Positions 1-10,783 of a stretch of 64,000 nt of DNA are shown piece by piece. The position numbers and the translations under genes were made by a program. Location: the NCBI RefSeq assembly GCF_000003815.2, contig NC_049979.1:16675933-16739932 (forward strand), read 5' to 3'. Below the pieces are notes generated by a model. The model worked only from the letters and a program-made list of their open reading frames with translations. It searched no databases and had not been told where the DNA came from. Position 1 is the stretch's first letter. Every line of letters begins with the position of its first letter. The stretch is from Branchiostoma floridae. Its lineage: Eukaryota; Chordata; Leptocardii; Amphioxiformes; Branchiostomatidae.

Positions 1-192
1 GTACAATTATACACTGACGTATTACGTAGTGGTAATTTTGGTAGGCAATCAATCCTAAAGATCGTGTGGAAAATGTAACACTTATCTAGGAAAGGAATTC
101 TACAATCAGCGTTACATATCAATAAAGATGATCCATGTGTCTGCTAGACTAATAGCCACATTGATGAAATAGGATGATAACATAATACTCAC
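1..192 (-). other. Intron of the GPCR gene (partial)
   Basis: This is sequence after the GTGAGT donor at 187-192 on the minus strand. No further GPCR exon is visible before the window edge. Confidence 0.6.
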
Positions 193-699
193 TAAGCATG
201 ACAGGGACGACAAGCAGGTCGTACAAGATGTCGGCTACGCAGAGTCCGGACAGGAGGAGGTTGGGTGGTTCGTGCAGCCGCTCGTCCAACCACACTGTCC
301 CGATCACCGCAGTGTTCCCCAACAAGCACAGGGTCAGGACCACCAGTAAGTATGCTGCCTGAAAAATATTACACAAGCTATAGTTAAGCTTCTCAGCATC
401 ACAACTTATGATGACGCGTTATAGATACATCTGCTGGTCTGGTGAATGCCTTGCTATAAAATGCCAAGTAGACACCGACCTCTGATTCACTCAATGCTGA
501 TGTTCACTTGGTTCTCAAATATACGTAATTTAGGCCAACACAGATGTTTAGGTACACAACTTACCTGTGGGACGTTTTCAGGAAACGCCGTGCCGAAGAT
601 CAGAGGTAAGGACGGAAGTGGCGGTGCCGTGGTGACATTCCAAGCCGTGCAGTTGACAGAGGTGAGGTTCTCCACGGTGCAGTTCCGCCCGGGCTCCAT
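193..699 (-). CDS. Rhodopsin-family GPCR, first two coding exons (partial)
   Basis: Coding exons are 565-699 (ATG at 699, donor CAG/GTAAGT) and 193-358 (acceptor TTTTTCAG, donor GTGAGT). The gene continues left of the window. Exon 1 encodes 45 residues with four N-glycosylation sequons (N6, N11, N16, N21), as expected for an extracellular N-terminus. Exon 2 gives TM1 with the GN signature (N1.50, about residue 60) and TM2 with the VAD signature (D2.50, about residue 88). The LLVVPVML ending of TM2 resembles aminergic receptors such as serotonin, octopamine or trace-amine types. The ligand cannot be named without TM3-TM7, which lie outside the window. Splice phases agree (0 then 1). The GPCR class is well supported; the subfamily is a guess. 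Confidence 0.75.
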
Positions 700-2244
700 C
701 TCACCGGTCCCCTGGAATCCACCCGCCCGTTACTGATGACGAGAACACGCCATGGCGACCATTCAACAACGTGGGGAACACTGGATCCCAGGTTTGACTT
801 TGAATCCAGTCTGTCAAAACCCTCACGCATTGACTGGTAGGATGGAGAACATCGTGCAATGGTTTTCCACCCTCTAGAAAATAACTATCACCCGGGAACG
901 TCGGGTGTGAACTGGCTCCTGACGATGCGACGGTATTGTGTTTCTCTTTTAAAAAGGAAAAGTTGGTTTGACTATGATCCTTTTGTTGAAGGAATATGCG
1001 ACGCTGGCGACGTGAATAAAAGTGCTATTCTTCTCTAAATCCCCACAGACTGTGACCATAAACATTGTTTGAAATGACGCAGTCTTGTGGAAAGTTCATA
1101 AACACTAATTACTTACGCAACGCAGATATGATATTAACGAAAGTCAAGCAATAATGCATTGCATGTCGTCCTGTCCTAATCCCTGTCATTTTTGGAGCAA
1201 TAAATGTTGTGTAATCTCTGTTTGGGGCTGTTTCTTATTTTAGTTTTTCAAATTTTCCGAGCTTAACTGTGGAATTTGTAGGCGTTTCTAGGCGTATTCT
1301 TCCTGACAGACGATTTCTCTTACTATATGCACAGCTAATTATTTCACATTAAGTGCCAAAACAAATTTAGGTCGCTTTATGCAGCAATCATTGCGGGGGA
1401 AATGTAAGGAGTGTTAAGTTGTTTAATGACAGGAAAATGTGTCAAAAGGGTTACGTAGACAGGAAGGAGATGAATGAGATGAAAGGAAAAGATGGTCTCA
1501 CTGGGAAGAGGATGGGAGAAGATTGGTAATGCTTGTGGATTCTCACCCTCTCACTCATCCTCGCCGCATATCAGACTTCGCTGAGGCGGGCCGTATTTGC
1601 TTGTGTATTTGCAGTGGATAGTAAGCTGTCTAAATCAATGGCGTATTCAAAGAGTAGACAAACCAATGTAATCTTTATTGGGATAATTATATCAAGATAC
1701 ACATTATAACGCATGCTTACCCATCTTTAAACTTTCTTCAACTGATTCAAAACCGGAATTGCCACTGCAACGACCATGTGGCGACAGCAATCAAACTATG
1801 AAAACCAACACAATACGTATAAATGGAAAGTGGCATGATAATGTAACTAGTGAAGTAGACTTATGCATCAGGGAAAATGTGTTTTCGTCTATCCACAGCA
1901 TCAACAACATTTGTTACTTCTGTCGTCAGTAATCATCTAATCACACGTTATCTTAACAACTAATTCCATCAACATCATTTTTTAAGTTAACTGTTGGATA
2001 ACCTTATTTTAGTGATGATCATAGAGAAAAGTCGATACGTTTGTATACGATAGAGTACTCTTGATAAAACACACATTTTGTAGAAACGCAAAATCATGCA
2101 TCCACGCAGAAGTACACACTAGGTACCGGTTTGCGTAGTAAAGCTCCACGTGACAACGCCACACATCAGTCTCTGAGTCAAAGAGATACAATAGTTGTTA
2201 TAAAGGACGTAGATTGAGGCCTGTGGCAGGCGTGGACTGTCCGT
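700..2244. other. Intergenic region between the P450 3' end and the GPCR start
   Basis: I see no credible coding exon on either strand. The left part (700-1000) should hold the GPCR leader or promoter, but I recognise no core element. A minus-strand AATAAA at 1674-1679, about 570 bp after the P450 stop, is a possible polyadenylation signal for the P450. The rest is unremarkable AT-rich DNA. Confidence 0.5.
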
Positions 2245-5200
2245 TTACCGGGGAGTGAAGCGGATGTTTGGGGTGGGGGAGAGCTCCTGGAAACACCCTG
2301 TCACTGTGTCCGCCTCCTCGTCACAGTGGAGGTCGAAGTTCTGTACTAACTGTAATCATGCAATAAAAATGTTCCTTAACCTTTTCATCAGTTCATGTAC
2401 ATGTAGATAACATACTTTGTAACTAAGCTGCTTAATTAAATTATTTCTAAGGTCAGATGAACTTGGAAATGACATAAAATACTTTTGGTACTTCTGTAAA
2501 GTAAAAGCATGTTATATAAGTTATAGCTGATTTCTAAAAACTTGTGTTGCCCAGTTATCATTTCTCAGTTGACATGTCCAATGCTTAATACCAATTTTGC
2601 AGAGCTTTCTTACCTTAGCTATTTGAATGTAGAACTTGTCTTCGGCAAGTCGGCGACCTGTGGAATATGATATGACAGGCAATGAACTTCTGAATGTTGT
2701 GGCGTTTAGTATTTGAGATATACGTTCATATTTGAGGTATACCGTAGAAACACACGTTTTAAGGAGTGCTGCTGCTGGTAAACGCATAGCTAGTGTCTAG
2801 CTTGATTAAATTGTCGTTATAGCGGCCCGCGCGCCCAACTTCGGTTACCCCTATGTTATACTTAAAGCTGAGGACATCACAAGTACTACCGGGTCGCATT
2901 TCCAAACCGGCGTCCGGCCGGGCAGTTAAATTTGCGGGAACGAACGGTATGATATCACACAGAGAACGTAAAAAATGAGCATGATTTGTGTATGTTTCTT
3001 GTGAAACGCTTTAATTTTTCGTTCCCGCAAACAGCCCGTCCGGGCCCCTGTTGGGAAATATTTCCTACGCGGTGGCAAAGCTTTATTCTGTCCATTTCTA
3101 CATAGATACCTCGTCCAACTATCAATGGCCATCAAAATTAGACATCAGTCATCTTGCAATTGGCCTAATTTTTTTTATTCAATCAATAACGCATCACTGA
3201 GGTACAGACCTATGCAGGCGCGTGGCCCGTGGCCGAAGGGAGTCACGTGGCTGAACATGCGGGATCGGAATCCGTTCGGGCCCCTACGGAGCCAGCGCTC
3301 GGGTAGGAACCGGTCTGCCTGGGGGTACAACTCCTCCAACCGACCAAGCACACTCATGGGGATCTCAATTGTTGTCTGGGGGAGATAGGACAAGGATGAC
3401 AGATACCTAAATTTAGTTTACTACAAAAGTTAAAGTACAGTTGTCGGAGCATTTGATTTGTACGATCGCATGTTTCTCTGACGTTCAGGTGGTGAATGAC
3501 ACATCTCTGAAACATCAAGCACACATGGAGACCGAACGACATTTAAGTTTCCATAGTTGCCTACCATAGATTTTGGTCGCGTTACAACATCACACCTTGA
3601 TGCTTTCCTCGCAAAACATTAACCAAGTATTGCAGTACATAAGAATGACACAAGGGGCGCCAGAGCACACGGTACGGGTGTTGTTACTGCAGACACTGCC
3701 TGATTTATATACTAGTAGCTTTGTGCTGCGTAACAGAGAAGTAACAGTAACACCATACTTACATGAGCCGGCACACGATATCCGGACAGAACAACATCGC
3801 GGTCCAGAATCCGCATGTGAAGGAGACCGACTGGGTGGAACCTGGGTGGGAGGATGAGAAGGCCCAACAGAATTTATCATTTTAAAAACGAAGTAACTAT
3901 CACGCAATGCCATACCTGGGCGGAGAGAAAAATGATCAGGAAGCGTGCTGATCATTATACAGGGGAAGCATATGAAGGTGCGTGCTCGTGTGTGCGTGCG
4001 TGTGTTTGAGAATTCAAAGTTCCAAGTCCTATATACAGTAGACTGTGTAGTCTTGATTGAGATTTACCTAAAGGTCTCCTTCACAAAAGCCTTGAGGTAG
4101 GGCAGCTTGTGCAGGTGGGCACTCGTCACAGCTTCCCCTTTAGGTAGCGCCTCTGTAACCTCCCTCCGGATGGTCTCCTGAACGTGTGGGTGCCGGGCCA
4201 GCTCGTACAGTTGGAACATGTCTGCATGGGAACTCTGAGGAAAACCGATAGATAGCACTTGTGAAGACTTTCCTGGAGCAACTTGATTGTTTTAAGTGGT
4301 ATAAAAAAACTTAGAGCGAGTATCATTAAAATTTAAAGCAGATTAAGACTGATTTTTTATCGCCACGAGGAAAACGACTACGTGTATGTTATGTGACTGC
4401 TATACAGTGTAACGTGATAGAAAAAGCAGAGTAGACTTGTGTACAGAAGTCAGAAGATATATTTGTTCTAAGCGTAGGGTTAGGGTTGGAGTAGGATGAG
4501 GATTAGGGTTAGGGTAGGGCTAGGGTAAGGTTGGGATAGAAGTACGCTACGGTTGAGGCGGGGTTAGGGTAACTAGGGTTAGGAATATGGGTAGGGGTAG
4601 GTGCTCTCCAAGCAGAGGTTTGTGGGACAAATCGTGACCTTTTCCCACCTTGGTGGGAAGGCCGTTCGAAAAAAGAAACTGATAAAAGGAAAAGGTCACG
4701 ATTTTTCCCACCAACTTCTGCTTGGAGAGTAGGAGTAGGGGTTACGGGTTAGGATTGGGGTAAGATAAGGGTCAATTTTTAATGATGATGACTTACTGAC
4801 TGCATGCCGCCCACAAAAAGTTCCACAGCCGACATGGCGGCATCCGTGTCGGACAGGCTGGACTCAGACAGCAGATAACCCAACACGCTCGGTCGGCTGT
4901 CTTCGTACTCCACATCCAAGTCCATGTGGTATTTCACAATTCTTTGGTCAAGGAAAAATAGTACAATTACTTTGGACAGGGTATTTTTAGGTGTCTATGG
5001 TATTGCAACAGAACGTCGGTTTTTCATATCTTAGTCCTGTGTTTAGAACATAATGTAATGAGTATGAGATAGGTCTTAAGTTCTGGAAAAAATTTCTATA
5101 GGTTTGGACCTCCTTGCAACTTTTTCGTTTTTATTGGGGGGGTTGCGTGAGACTTATCGCATCATCGTGATTTTTGGTACGTACATAGATTAATTGATTA

Positions 5201-7948
5201 TTGACATTTAAAAAATGCTACTTCTGCAAATCTGGGCTAAATTGTATGAGTGCAACACTTTATGGCAAATAATCCACATCACAAACTACCCTACATCATT
5301 ATCAAAATCATGACCTTAGAAAACAGACCCAAATCAGTCAAACTGTGCTAACATGGCGTACCTGAGGATATTTCTGTGCGCGTTCATGTAGCCGTTCCAG
5401 GTGTCCTTCAGGAGGTACTTGGTCAGTGGGAACCCTATCTCCAGTTTCAGCCAGGAGGCGAAGAAGTCGTCGATGCTCTTGATCATTTCAGACGTTTGGC
5501 AGGACCCCGAGAAGTCTGGCTCCAGGCAGCCCGGGCGACGGCCGAAGATAGTGGTCCCAGCCACTGACAAAACAAACACATCTTGCTGTTAGCTCATCCT
5601 ATAAAAATCATTTTTAAAGCAAGCAAACATGATCATTGTTTTTGTTTTAAGCCAAGTGATGTGAAGGTGTAAAACAAAACAATCAATCAAATACTAGATA
5701 CATTGTTATCAAAACTTATGTCGACAAACTTTACGATCCCAGTCTCTCGTAAAGGTTGAAGAAAAATAAGATGTTAGGTACATACAGACTGTCCAAAGGA
5801 TACACATAAACTCACCTTCCGTGTTGTAACGCCGTATCTGCCACGTGATGTCAGGTACTGTATTGTTCTCGTCTAGGCTCCGCTTCAGGAGAGCCAGGAA
5901 GTCATCCGAGATCTGAAACGGGGAAGAAATTAATCAAGAACTTCTGACACTTGGGTCAACGGTACATGTACCACTTTGTATCCAACCCTGTACCTGTAAT
6001 GTTTGTCATTGTACATTTCTCTTGTGTTGATAACCTGAAACTGTAATGTTTGTCATTGTACATTTCTCTTGTGCTGGAAACCTGAAGCCACTTTCTAATA
6101 TTACCGTACATCTTTGTCTGGTAAAGAGCTCGGTCCATGATCATACAGTAACGACGCTAAAGGCTAACATAGCAGGAAATATCATTAGAAGGTTGCAACA
6201 CGGTGAAGAGAAGGTTAATGGATTACCACAAAGGCGTTTTTCCTTAATGCACTCCTCCATGCAGGCCGCATCTATCAACAGTTACCGAGCTATCACGGAT
6301 TTTTTATCAACAGTACTCCGGACAAAAGAAGCACTTGACGTTACCTCATTCAAGGTTGGGTGGAAAAGTGCAACCCCGCTCCTCCTCAGCAGTGTCCTGT
6401 TCACGGCACTGCGGGTACGGTACCACTCTAACCCTTGTCTGTAGAGAACAAGTTTGACGGTCTTTAATAGTAACTAAAATGGTGAAGTGAAACAAGACCA
6501 CAGTATGTCCAGGACATAAGATACAAAAATCTAACGTTCTGCTTCAGTACCTCGCCCTTCGTGTCTACAGAAGCTGCCCACTTACCAATTATGATCACAA
6601 TCCACCCAGAGGTTGTCACGTTATTACAGACAAACATACAGACAAACTTGGGTGAATTGACTTATCTCGGGAGCAGGTTTATCATCATTTATAACATACG
6701 TTATAACGTATAGCCCCTTGAATACATGACGTCATGTTTACTCTCATGTGCACATGTGCGCATCTGTGTGAGACGAATCTTCAATTTTGACGAGACAAGA
6801 ATGGTTTTGTGTAGAAGGTCAACCTGTACCACCAACAGCGATGTCTGTGACGTGTCAGTCATCACCTAGTAATTTCATGTATTCATACCAACACATCGAC
6901 ACGGAGGGTACAACAGCCCATGTTGATAGTGTATACTCACCCATTGAAACTGGACTCTGACCGTGCTCGGTGCTTCAGAAGTTCCTGTCCAGCCGCCTCC
7001 ATGGATTCCCTTACAAGCGGAAACGACGGGCGATGCGGGTACCTGGGTTAGAGAATGGTGGATCTTTTGTATCCCATGCATTGTGATCGGTGTTGCAATT
7101 CACGCCATGTAGTTTTTGAAAAGTTTGGTTGCACATGATGTTGGATGTTCGTTGGACTAAAGTAAGCTCAAGACGCAGTATTAAACAGCTGACAACAAAG
7201 GAGAACCTAAAAGTAGGTATCAAATTCTAATTAAAAAAGTTGCAGGTGTTGTTAGAATTGTCGATACTAGGACCCTTTAAAAGTCTTTGTTCGGCAACTG
7301 AGATGTGATTTGAAGGTGTGATAAAATATGTATCAAGTATAGTGAAGATACCTTACCTTCCCTCGTTTCTGTAGACGGTCTCAATATCTCCTGGATCGGC
7401 TATCCGGACAAACGTTCCCCGTGGCCCGAGGTCCTCTTTGTAGATTTTACCGTACTCCTGGTAGCGGTTCCACAGCACCTCGTCAAAGCGCCTGGGATCA
7501 AGCTTTCCTGAAAAAAGATGGTTCATGAAAATGACGCAAAGAAGACCAGAGGACTTCGGCGAGTCAAATCCATCTTACATCTGCGCTGTTAAGCAGCTGA
7601 AGTCTTCCATGAAACTTATCACATCAAGAAGTTATGGTGGGCGACGTAAAACTGGACCCTGAAAAGTCTCTTACCAAGGAATGTGTACTCCCACAGACTC
7701 CCAATGATGGGGAGCCCCTTGGGTCCAGGGATCTCGTGGAAGGGGCGCACAGCCACGTCAGTCTTGTTTGCTGTGGGATCGACGCATGTTTCCATCCCCA
7801 CGTTGGTTACAGTCGAGCTGCTTTTGCGAAGGATACAAAGCCCGACGTTCCACAAAGAAGATCTCCCACACTTACACTGGCCGTTCAAAACCCGGCCGCT
7901 TCTCATGACCGCGTCACACCTCCGGCCCAACACTCCAGTAATCCCCAT
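2245..7948 (-). CDS. Mitochondrial-clan cytochrome P450 (CYP11/24/27-like), complete
   Basis: Twelve coding exons: 7675-7948, 7357-7507, 6941-7042, 6345-6438, 5816-5912, 5362-5563, 4797-4941, 4068-4234, 3763-3841, 3210-3375, 2614-2657, 2245-2349. They total 1626 nt and 541 aa, normal for this clan, and every splice phase closes. An N-terminal presequence of about 70 residues precedes the proline hinge IPGPKGLP, as in adrenodoxin-dependent mitochondrial P450s. Visible motifs are the K-helix ETFR (408-411), PERW (462-465) and the heme loop [10 protein letters not shown] with ligand Cys491, followed by RRLAE. The C-terminus NIRFTPR fits the clan. The I-helix is odd: G351-G-M-Q-S-S356 where AGVDTT is usual, so the acid is Gln354 and the conserved Thr is Ser355. 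The protein is probably a sterol, steroid or secosteroid hydroxylase of the inner mitochondrial membrane. The substrate cannot be assigned. Confidence 0.93.
4478..4775. repeat. Degenerate telomere-like GGGTTA minisatellite
   Basis: This P450 intron (between exons 4068-4234 and 4797-4941) carries many variants of GGGTTAGGG, GGGTAGGG and GGATTAGGG over 4478-4603 and 4730-4775. It is interrupted by an inverted-repeat element at 4604-4729. The degeneracy suggests an old interstitial tract and not a chromosome end. Confidence 0.7.
4604..4729. mobile_element. MITE-like inverted repeat with CTCTCCAAGCAGA ends
   Basis: A 126-bp imperfect hairpin. The left arm starts CTCTCCAAGCAGAGG and the right arm ends TTCTGCTTGGAGAG, with about 42 bp pairing inward through AAATCGTGACCTTTTCC. 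Flanks TAGGTG and TAGGAG might be a decayed target duplication. It sits inside the telomere-like minisatellite. The same terminal sequence occurs in the hairpin at 24357-24483. It is too small to encode a transposase. Confidence 0.6.
5994..6087. repeat. Two-copy tandem duplication, 47-bp unit
   Basis: The unit starting CTGTAATGTTTGTCATTG at 5994 repeats at 6041 with few changes. It lies in the P450 intron between exons 5816-5912 and 6345-6438. No function is apparent. Confidence 0.7.
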
Positions 7949-8228
7949 CTCAGTATCTCTCCGGGTATCTGGCCTGGGGAAATGTCATGCGATCATAACG
8001 TGTTCTATCTAAAAACATTTTAGAAAAGATTCACCCAAAACGACAAATGTCCTAACGGGAATAACCCGTATTCTGGTGACGCAGTTTGGTCTTTCAGCAA
8101 AAGTCTCGAAATAGAAAAGCGCAGTCTACCGATACATCAGAAAAGTTTCACAAAACCCAAGCAAGACAACGAAAGGGACTAAATCTCAGCTCACCTCGCT
8201 GTTATATTTCTGCACCACCGTCACGAAA
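7949..8228 (-). other. Spliced 5' leader of the P450 gene
   Basis: On the minus strand a strong acceptor (TTTCCCCAG) places the start of the first coding exon at 7973, 25 bases before the ATG. A matching strong donor (GCGAG/GTGAGC) ends a putative leader exon at 8195, about 60 bp downstream of a TATA box. This suggests a short non-coding exon of roughly 8195-8228 and an intron of about 220 bp. The transcription start is inferred. Confidence 0.5.
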
Positions 8229-8253
8229 GTTCGTTAGTTTTCTTTGTGCCTAA

Positions 8254-8261
8254 CTTTTATA
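8254..8261 (-). promoter_or_regulatory. TATA box for the P450 gene
   Basis: TATAAAAG on the minus strand in a GC-rich context (CGCGTATAAAAG). It lies about 310 bp upstream of the ATG and about 60 bp upstream of the leader donor. Spacing and strand fit a TATA-directed start near 8228. Regulated P450 genes often use TATA promoters. Confidence 0.5.
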
Positions 8262-10667
8262 CGCGGGCTCGATTCTCAGGAGGGCACTACTGATCATGAG
8301 CTGATCTAGTTTGAGGCAGCTCTTTCGTACTATGGTGGGTGTTGTGTTGATGTGACGCAGTCGAAAATAACGCGACTCTATTGGAGGACGTCAGGATGGT
8401 TTTGTACAAATTCTAAGGACATTCCGGTCATACCGCAATGTTATCGTGTTCTCATTTAGCCACGGGACCCTTTGTTCAACCACAGTGGCGAAAATCTCCA
8501 GGTTTTCAAATATCTAAACTTACGGGTGTCAACAAAGGCTATTAAGTGAACCTACTCAATTGCGAGCAAATACAAAGTAGCTACCATTGTGTACTTTTGT
8601 CAGCGGACAAGGGACCTGACTGACCTTCAGCCTCTGAATGGCTCGTTAGTTTATTGATCTCGGTAATAATAATACTGCACCAGATCCACCATGTAACGTG
8701 ATGACAGCTATGGCTTGTGTGACCAAGGGCACCAAGGCTAGCGCAGTGTAGAGCATGTATTATGTGTGGATACAACAGTAAACACGTTTTAAGCAGCTTA
8801 GCAAGCCTCTGTGTCATCAGAATAAGGAGAGGTGCAGGTGCCACCATTACGGTGAATTAGAAGTTACTCAAAATAAATGGTTACTTCAAAAACCTTTAGA
8901 AAGGTGTCAATTTCGACAGCTGTAAAGTTTGATACTTAACGCAAACACCGTTTTCAAAGGTTGATGTTTTCAAAAGATGAAAAAAGAGCTGTAAAGACAG
9001 ATGGAGAAAAACGGAGTCTAAATTTAGATTTGCATCATCACTTCCGGAGTTTTTCTTCCAACAGTATTTTGTCGACAGCTCTTTACCTGGAGCAGAAGTT
9101 AAATGCCCATGTTGTTGTTGCCGAGTTGTACAGCAGGTGTCAAGAGTTTACATAACATCCAATTCGAAGAGGCGTAAATCGTCTGTGAAAGTGGATGAAA
9201 TCATTTGATGACATCATGCATTTTTGACAATGAGAAAAAGTTGACTACAACAGACGTCCATGCTGGTTTCCATGACGCAGTTATTCAAAGGACTGCTTTC
9301 CACTAAGCAGTCTCTCAACCACAAGACGTCCATGTCCAATGTAGTCCGCAGTTGAGAATTCATGACCGTGTGACAAGGTACTGAGGATGTCTACACACAC
9401 ACCCCCAAATGCTCACAGCTCAGGGCATGAAGGGACAACTTCCAAAAGACGAGATGCTCCTATAACTTCTCACCATGAACATACAGACCACAACACACAT
9501 TGTCTAGGACAGTACGAGCTGCCGAAATCGACATCTTTCTAAAGGATGCTTTTACTCCCGGGCCGTTATGTAGTCCATTTATCTTGGTATCTAGTCTAAT
9601 GCATCGTGATGATACACGTACCTTTCCTTTTTTTACTTGAAGTTCACCACAAAACAAGGCTCATGGAGCCACTCAATGCGTTTTGGGTTACACTACTGGA
9701 TCCTGAAGAAAGATCTTGTTTACCGTCTTGAAAAGTTTTTGATTGGAGCAATTTCGTGGAAGCTTCTTCCATAATGATGTAATTATTATGTTTCCTAATT
9801 TTGATGACATGTACGGCTGACTAGGCTGCTCAAGAGGTGTTTATTGTTGTACTCCGGCCTGTGTATGATACATGCTCAATTAATTAATCAATCTATAACA
9901 ACCATGCAATCTTTTTTCTTTTGTTTACTTTTACCACAAGTACCCCCAGTTAACGTATCATATAAGAGTAGTTTTAAAACAGTGACCAACAAGATGGGAA
10001 AGATTAATTCAAACCAGAAATTCATAAAAAGATATTGATATTTTGTTATATCTTTATTATATCATAATAAAACTTTTGCTGCCTCATTAAAAATAAAGAA
10101 CACAAAGGCAAAAGAAAACAAATAGTAATAGGGAGACATGTACAGAGCTTCATGCAACAGGGGGTACAGTAACAGACCCCTTAACAATAGCTATTGTTTG
10201 AATGTACTCAATTTATACATTGTATTTCATTGTTGGCAGTCAAGTAAATAGGTTGTCAACATTGCTAATAACTTACTGATAAATTTGCAATTCACAAAAC
10301 TAGGACACTACAAGCAGCAGTTGCAAAACAAAATTAATATCAAATGAAAAACTCCAATTTTGTCAATGGGGCTGCTTTTGGAAGTTATCTCAACAATATA
10401 GCATGGGATGCATTTTTACCAACAAAAACTTTTCTCAATCTGAATAAGGTCTGTATACATCATTTCCACACATGAAATAATTCTATACTACTACATGTAA
10501 GTACAAATACAAAATTAATGAAACATTTGTTTTTTGAACATCTGAATTGCAACAATTGTCATGTTAAATACCTGTACCCAAAGCTAACTTGATATACCTG
10601 CACCTCATTGCACACAAAAAAAAAAAAAAAAAAAAAAAATAGCAATTTGGAGGAGAGCTAAACAGCA
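8262..10667. other. Intergenic region between P450 promoter and HINFP 3' end
   Basis: No gene is recognised on either strand; the short ORFs here lack splice context or recognisable domains. The proximal part (to about 8600) presumably contains P450 upstream control elements. AATAAA on the minus strand at 10053-10058 is a possible distal HINFP poly(A) signal. Confidence 0.5.
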
Positions 10668-10673
10668 TTTATT
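10668..10673 (-). terminator. Polyadenylation signal candidate for HINFP
   Basis: AATAAA on the minus strand, 110 bp after the HINFP stop codon. It is followed downstream by a 24-base tract that is poly-T on the minus strand (10616-10639). Placement is typical, but a second AATAAA lies at 10053-10058. Confidence 0.4.
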
Positions 10674-10783
10674 CTATAAATTGTTCACTTCTTCTTGGCA
10701 CATGTGCCCAAAGGAAACCAATGACTTTCTGTTGAACATAGGCATATGGAGTTACATATAAACTGAAGCAGCATGGCATCACT

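Noticed and set aside
4478-4603. True telomere
   Set aside because: The repeats are degenerate, short, and inside an intron of an intact gene.
6046-6444. 132-codon plus-strand ORF
   Set aside because: It overlaps the minus-strand P450 exon 6345-6438 in antisense, and the rest is intron with no domain.
7634-8023. Two plus-strand ORFs of 109-129 codons
   Set aside because: They are antisense shadows of the first P450 coding exon.
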